DNA of 64,000 bases, taken from positions 3,312,279 to 3,376,278 of the forward strand of contig OX155955.1 in NCBI GenBank assembly GCA_944548615.1, in the 5' to 3' direction. The stretch is from Micropterix aruncella. Lineage: Eukaryota > Arthropoda > Insecta > Lepidoptera > Micropterigidae. Positions 43,830 through 64,000 of this stretch are shown one piece after another. Position numbers and translations under genes: made by a program. Within the stretch, counting starts at the first letter, position 1; every line of letters starts with the position of its first letter. The notes below the pieces were generated by a model. The model saw nothing but the letters and a program-made list of their open reading frames with translations. It was not told the origin of the DNA and did not search any database.

Positions 43830-45450
43830 ACTACGATTGATTCAGGTACATAGGTACTAACAATTTGTAATATAAGCTACTGTAAGAAATCGGTAATCGT
43901 AGTTATTACAAGCTTTTTGAATGATACATGTATATTATCTTACCAATTTTTAAGACAAATAGAAAATCTAACGGATTCAGTATCATAACTCAATAAAATA
44001 ATTAAAAATAATGGTGAATTGTTAGAATCATGTCATATAAAGTCAAAATAGTCAAAATATTTCAAGTCAATAACTTAAATACTAAGAAAAAATAACCAAA
44101 TAATGTTATCTAAAAATGTAAAAAAAAGTTTAAAATATCAAAATAATCAATAGGTAGCTACTTTATACATGCTGTTTTTAAAGTACTGGTGCTTTATGTA
44201 ATATGATAGCAATATAGCTAGATAATGAATCCATGAATAGATATATAACACTATTATTCAAATGGGTGCATAAAGTCATGGCCCTCGAATTCGGTCAGAT
44301 CATAGAAAGAATAAGAATAAGAATAAATTTATTTTCGTAAGTAATTTTCCAAAAACATTATTCACAAAGTCTGCCTAACTAGGCCGAAGCCCGTACCATG
44401 GTAGACTCGACTAGGTCACTTGTACGTTTTATATTGTGCGCACACTTATTAAAGTACTATTACTGAGAAAAATAAAAAGTAAAAATGAAATGAAATATAG
44501 TAAATCTAATAACTGTAATAAATACATAGCATAAATTTCAAGAGTTATTTTAATGATAACTAATACCTAATTCATAATCATGTTGAAAAATAAAAAAGTA
44601 ATAATGAAATCAAAATATATCCAGTTAAAAAATTGTTAAAATAATAATAATAATAAAATACAATAAAATTATAATTGCAGTGATAATCAGTAAGGGTGAT
44701 AATCAGAAAGGGTAGTCTATCAGCGTCTCCTTATTAATTTATTTTTTAATTTTGCTTCCTCCAGCTGCTTAAACCAGCCATCAGCTAATATATATATGTA
44801 ACTTCAAAGTATATCACAAGTAAAATGATAAAGTAAACTGAAAACTAGACAGAATTGATAATTACAAAAGAAAAACTATTTATTTAAAATAAATAAAGAC
44901 TCAGAGGGAAGGAAGGAGACGAAGGAAGGAAAGGGATCCAATTGAGGATTGGGGGAGGGGGTGGAGGGGGGGGGGGGGGAGGGAAAAAGGTTGTTTATGT
45001 TAATATTTTAGGTTTACGTTCTCCTTGAGCCTGGCCTTGAACGTGGTGGTGCTGGGGTCTGTTCTGACATTATTCGGTCAATCAAATTTACACTTTTAAA
45101 AAGCCTTTAAATTTAACATTGTCTGTTTGTTTAATTTAAAGAATATCTTGGAAACCATAATTTTCAAAAATTTACCATTCAATATCTAGAATCGGATCTA
45201 GAATTAGCGCGGGTCGCGTCAGAAATCAAACAAAATTTACTCCAAAGAAAAGTACATAAATTTTTTTATTGTTAAAGGATTTTTTGCAATGTTGTTACCG
45301 ACAAAACCGAGAGAGACTCGTTTATAACGTTAAAGTTTAAAACAATTTCGAAAAACAACAAAAATATATACATAATTAAAAATATATCCCCTATTTCTCT
45401 AAAAATGTTTCTATATCTCAAAGATTTACTCTTTAGACAGAAAATTGTAT
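43830..45450. other. AT-rich stretch with retroelement-tail remnants
   Basis: 'aataagaataagaataaattt' (44309) followed by 'cctaactaggccgaagcccgtacc' matches 48560-48590, pieces of a LINE 3' region on the minus strand. A G/A-rich run is at 44941-44985. No gene. Confidence 0.45.
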
Positions 45451-45458
45451 ATCTAGAC

Positions 45459-45704
45459 CAGTGGTTACCAATTAGTTTTTCCTGCGTACCACTTCAAGAA
45501 AGACCTCAAACTCGCGTACTACCCCTTATTGCAGGAATGATAAATAAAAAATGAAATCAGTTTTTTTTAACCAACAAAATAAAAATGTGCACGTTTTTCT
45601 TTGCACAACTCTGAAAGAACTTAGTCAAGAGATTGCCACGCGCACACCCTGATGCACCTGCTTGTACCCCTGGGGATACGCGTACCACTAATTGGGAAAC
45701 AACG
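45459..45704. mobile_element. 246-bp hAT-like MITE, 8-bp target duplication
   Basis: Begins CAGTGGTTACCAATTAG and ends with 'ctaattgggaaacaacg', imperfect inverted ends. Flanked by exact 'atctagac' (45451-45458 and 45705-45712). Confidence 0.85.
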
Positions 45705-45890
45705 ATCTAGACAATATTAATATGATCCTTCATTAATTCAACCTTTCTCGTTGTTTGATATATTGTTTGTTCATGCGGTAATATCCGCTTCTTATAAATC
45801 TAGTTTTTAAATGTTTTTTTAAATTATTTACATACATGACAAGATAAACGAATCATTTCTCAAATTTACGGCAATGTTTGCTGAAACATT

Positions 45891-46198
45891 GGGCTCGATT
45901 GCGTTTCTTCGTGAACTAAAATCGGAAATTAGTCCATGTGAACGAGACAGGGCAATACGCTAGAGCGGAATGTGAAATGAACGGTTGTCACTTTTTCGCA
46001 TTAAAACTACTCACAAAATATAAATTATCTGAATCTAATACCGCACGAAATGTGTCCAAATTTATTCGGACAAGTATAAGTTCGACGGGTAGTATTTATC
46101 GACGATCATTCGTTTCATATTCCGCTTTAACGTATTGCTCTATCTCGTTCGCTTGAACTAATTTCAGTTTTAGCTCACAAAGAAACGCAATCGGGCCC
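45891..46198. mobile_element. MITE I copy 4 (full length)
   Basis: 308 bp with both inverted ends, 'gggctcgattgcgtttctt' and 'aagaaacgcaatcgggccc', each about 100 bp long and imperfect. Best reference copy for the family. It lies just downstream of the KMO stop codon. Confidence 0.85.
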
Positions 46199-46393
46199 AC
46201 TGTGTATAGTCCGATGTACAAAATCGAAATTGTAGCCGCTGACTACCTTTTGCGTTACTATACTACTCGTATATTAGTTTAGATTGCATTTGGCTTCTAT
46301 GTATATATATCAGAAATATTTATAAAATCTGTCAGTCGTCATTCAACTGAGATTGAATAATAAGGAAGAGCATGTTAAGCAGTTTATATTCTT

Positions 46394-62886
<16,493 letters not shown>

Positions 62887-63099
62887 CGCGCGACCGCCCT
62901 CAACGACTGTGTTTACACTACTAGACTGATTACATTTACTCAGTTTCTAGGTTGCTATAACGCGGTTATGATATTCAGGGGTGGTTCGTGAGAGATCGTT
63001 TAAACTACTAATATTATATGTAAAAATATGTCTTGGCTAAGATGCCCTGAAGCAAGCGGATAAAAGAGAATGGGTAATGTTGTACCCATTTGCGAAGTT
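62887..63099 (-). promoter_or_regulatory. kmo 5' flank / probable 5'UTR and promoter
   Basis: About 210 bp between the KMO start codon and a repeat B copy. The sequence just before the ATG is GC-rich (gcggtcgcgcgATGG) and gives a reasonable start context. I see no convincing TATA box. The assignment rests on position only. Confidence 0.35.
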
Positions 63100-63360
63100 T
63101 TTACACGACTGCCCAACAAAATAGGAGTGTAATGTGTTAGGGATTCATCTATGTATGTTTTCCATTTCTTTATTCCACGATAACATCTGAACGTTTGAAC
63201 TGATGTAGAAGTGTGCCTCATTGGTAGAATCATTATAAAATCTTGAGTGTCATATAGTATTAACTGTCAAAATATCGAGTAAGTAGTTGTCTAAATGTCC
63301 CAATGTCAATATATCGTCTTTAGTGTCAATTGAAAGGTCTGATTGAGTATATTCCGTAAA
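63100..63360 (-). repeat. Repeat B copy 3 (inverted) upstream of kmo
   Basis: Complement of 53860-54110: 'gaggagtgtaatgtg', 'gttttccatttctttattcc' and 'gtcaattgaaaggtctgatt'. It borders the presumed promoter. Confidence 0.7.
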
Positions 63361-63479
63361 TATGCATCTATCTATTACGAATAAATACATAAACCATTAA
63401 TATTTCATAACAAAACCGCAATGAAAATAAATATGAATACAAATAGTTCACTTTCTGCAACGGAAGTCGGGTTTTTATT

Positions 63480-63560
63480 CTTTTTATTAACCGACTTCAG
63501 AAAAAGGAGGAAGTTATCAATTCGGTTGTATTTTTAAGCTATTGCATAGCTTTTATCGCG
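63480..63560 (+). repeat. 'aaccgacttcagaaaaagg' Lepidoptera repeat
   Basis: 'ttaaccgacttcagaaaaagg' then 'aggaagttatcaattcgg' is a repeat edge found very often in lepidopteran genomes. Confidence 0.65.
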
Positions 63561-63917
63561 GGCGGCCAGCGCGGCGACCGAATGAAGAAATTTCTTAACG
63601 ATTTTAAACTGATAATTACGTCTAAACGAGTACTGCTTACGATTCGAAAAAAATATATGTTAAACAAGAACATTTTCCTAATATTTTTAGCTTTGAATAT
63701 TTTAGATTTTGTTTATATTACATGGTGTAATTAATTTGTGAAATTAGGTCTAACCGAACACAAAAACGACTACTACGCAAATACTATCTGGCGTATTATT
63801 ATGAAACCTGCACCATTTTAAAGATAATTTAATTATCTATCTTTCTATCTACGATTTTTTTTTCGAATAAACCGTTTTTTTTGCTTTATCGAATAAAAAA
63901 TTCGTGAGCGGCGCTCT
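63561..63917. other. Gene-free stretch
   Basis: Only a GC-rich patch ('gcgggcggccagcgcggcgac') in AT-rich DNA. No gene seen. Confidence 0.4.
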
Positions 63918-64000
63918 ATCGGAAGATGTTTAAATTATTCCGAATCATTTGCTTCGGCAGCCGCAAATGATTCGGAATAATTTCAACGTTTTCCGATAGA
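63918..64000. repeat. Palindromic MITE-like end at window edge
   Basis: 'tctatcggaagatg' to 'tttccgataga' with an inner perfect 18-bp hairpin ('attccgaatcatttgc' arms). About 83 bp, possibly longer beyond the window. Confidence 0.7.

Overview
This is an animal nuclear DNA window, almost certainly from a moth or butterfly. The base composition is AT-rich, the one complete host gene has nine exons with GT-AG introns, and the interspersed repeats are ones typical of Lepidoptera: Helitrons that start with TCTATACTAATATTATAAAG, the 'aaccggctaagtgcgagtc' repeat, and the 'aaccgacttcagaaaaagg' repeat. I see no bacterial operons, rRNA genes or CRISPR arrays. The species cannot be told from the sequence.

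The one clear host gene is kynurenine 3-monooxygenase (KMO, the cinnabar/white-egg enzyme of ommochrome pigment synthesis). It lies on the minus strand from 62886 to 46394. Nine exons join in frame into 471 codons with all FAD motifs and a C-terminal membrane segment. Its introns hold many of the mobile elements in the right third of the window: Helitrons, hAT, Harbinger, an R1-type LINE, and retroposon repeats. A second, weaker gene lies at about 3700-5794 (plus strand). It resembles an uncharacterised insect family with a SAM-like N-terminus; exons 2-4 join in phase, but exon 1 joins only to exon 3.

Everything else is mobile or repetitive. 1-3455: AT-rich sequence, a (TA)n tract, a duplicated dispersed repeat, and a LINE C-terminal fragment. 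5800-8465: AT-rich sequence and a degenerate tandem array of about 210-bp units. 8466-9568: LINE fragment. 9735-16430: mosaic of retroposon repeat A, repeat C, an RTE insertion with a 13-bp target duplication, and a long foldback element. 16432-19935: a LINE with an intact 1007-codon endonuclease/reverse transcriptase. 20000-30100: repeat A and C copies, nested MITEs, a Helitron, a hAT element, a tRNA-derived SINE and a pogo/Tigger remnant. 30170-37245: repeat E copies flanking a roughly 4-kb structure with inverted repeats of about 740 bp around a decayed gene of an uncharacterised multicopy family; this is the best candidate for an undescribed element. 37300-46200: a possible first exon, MITEs, and a LINE fragment split by a 540-bp head-to-head palindrome. 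46394-62886: the KMO gene. 62887-64000: KMO upstream region, repeat B, and a palindrome cut by the window edge.

Element family names A-J are labels used only here. Boundaries of repeats without target duplications are approximate, because they were judged by eye from matches within the window.
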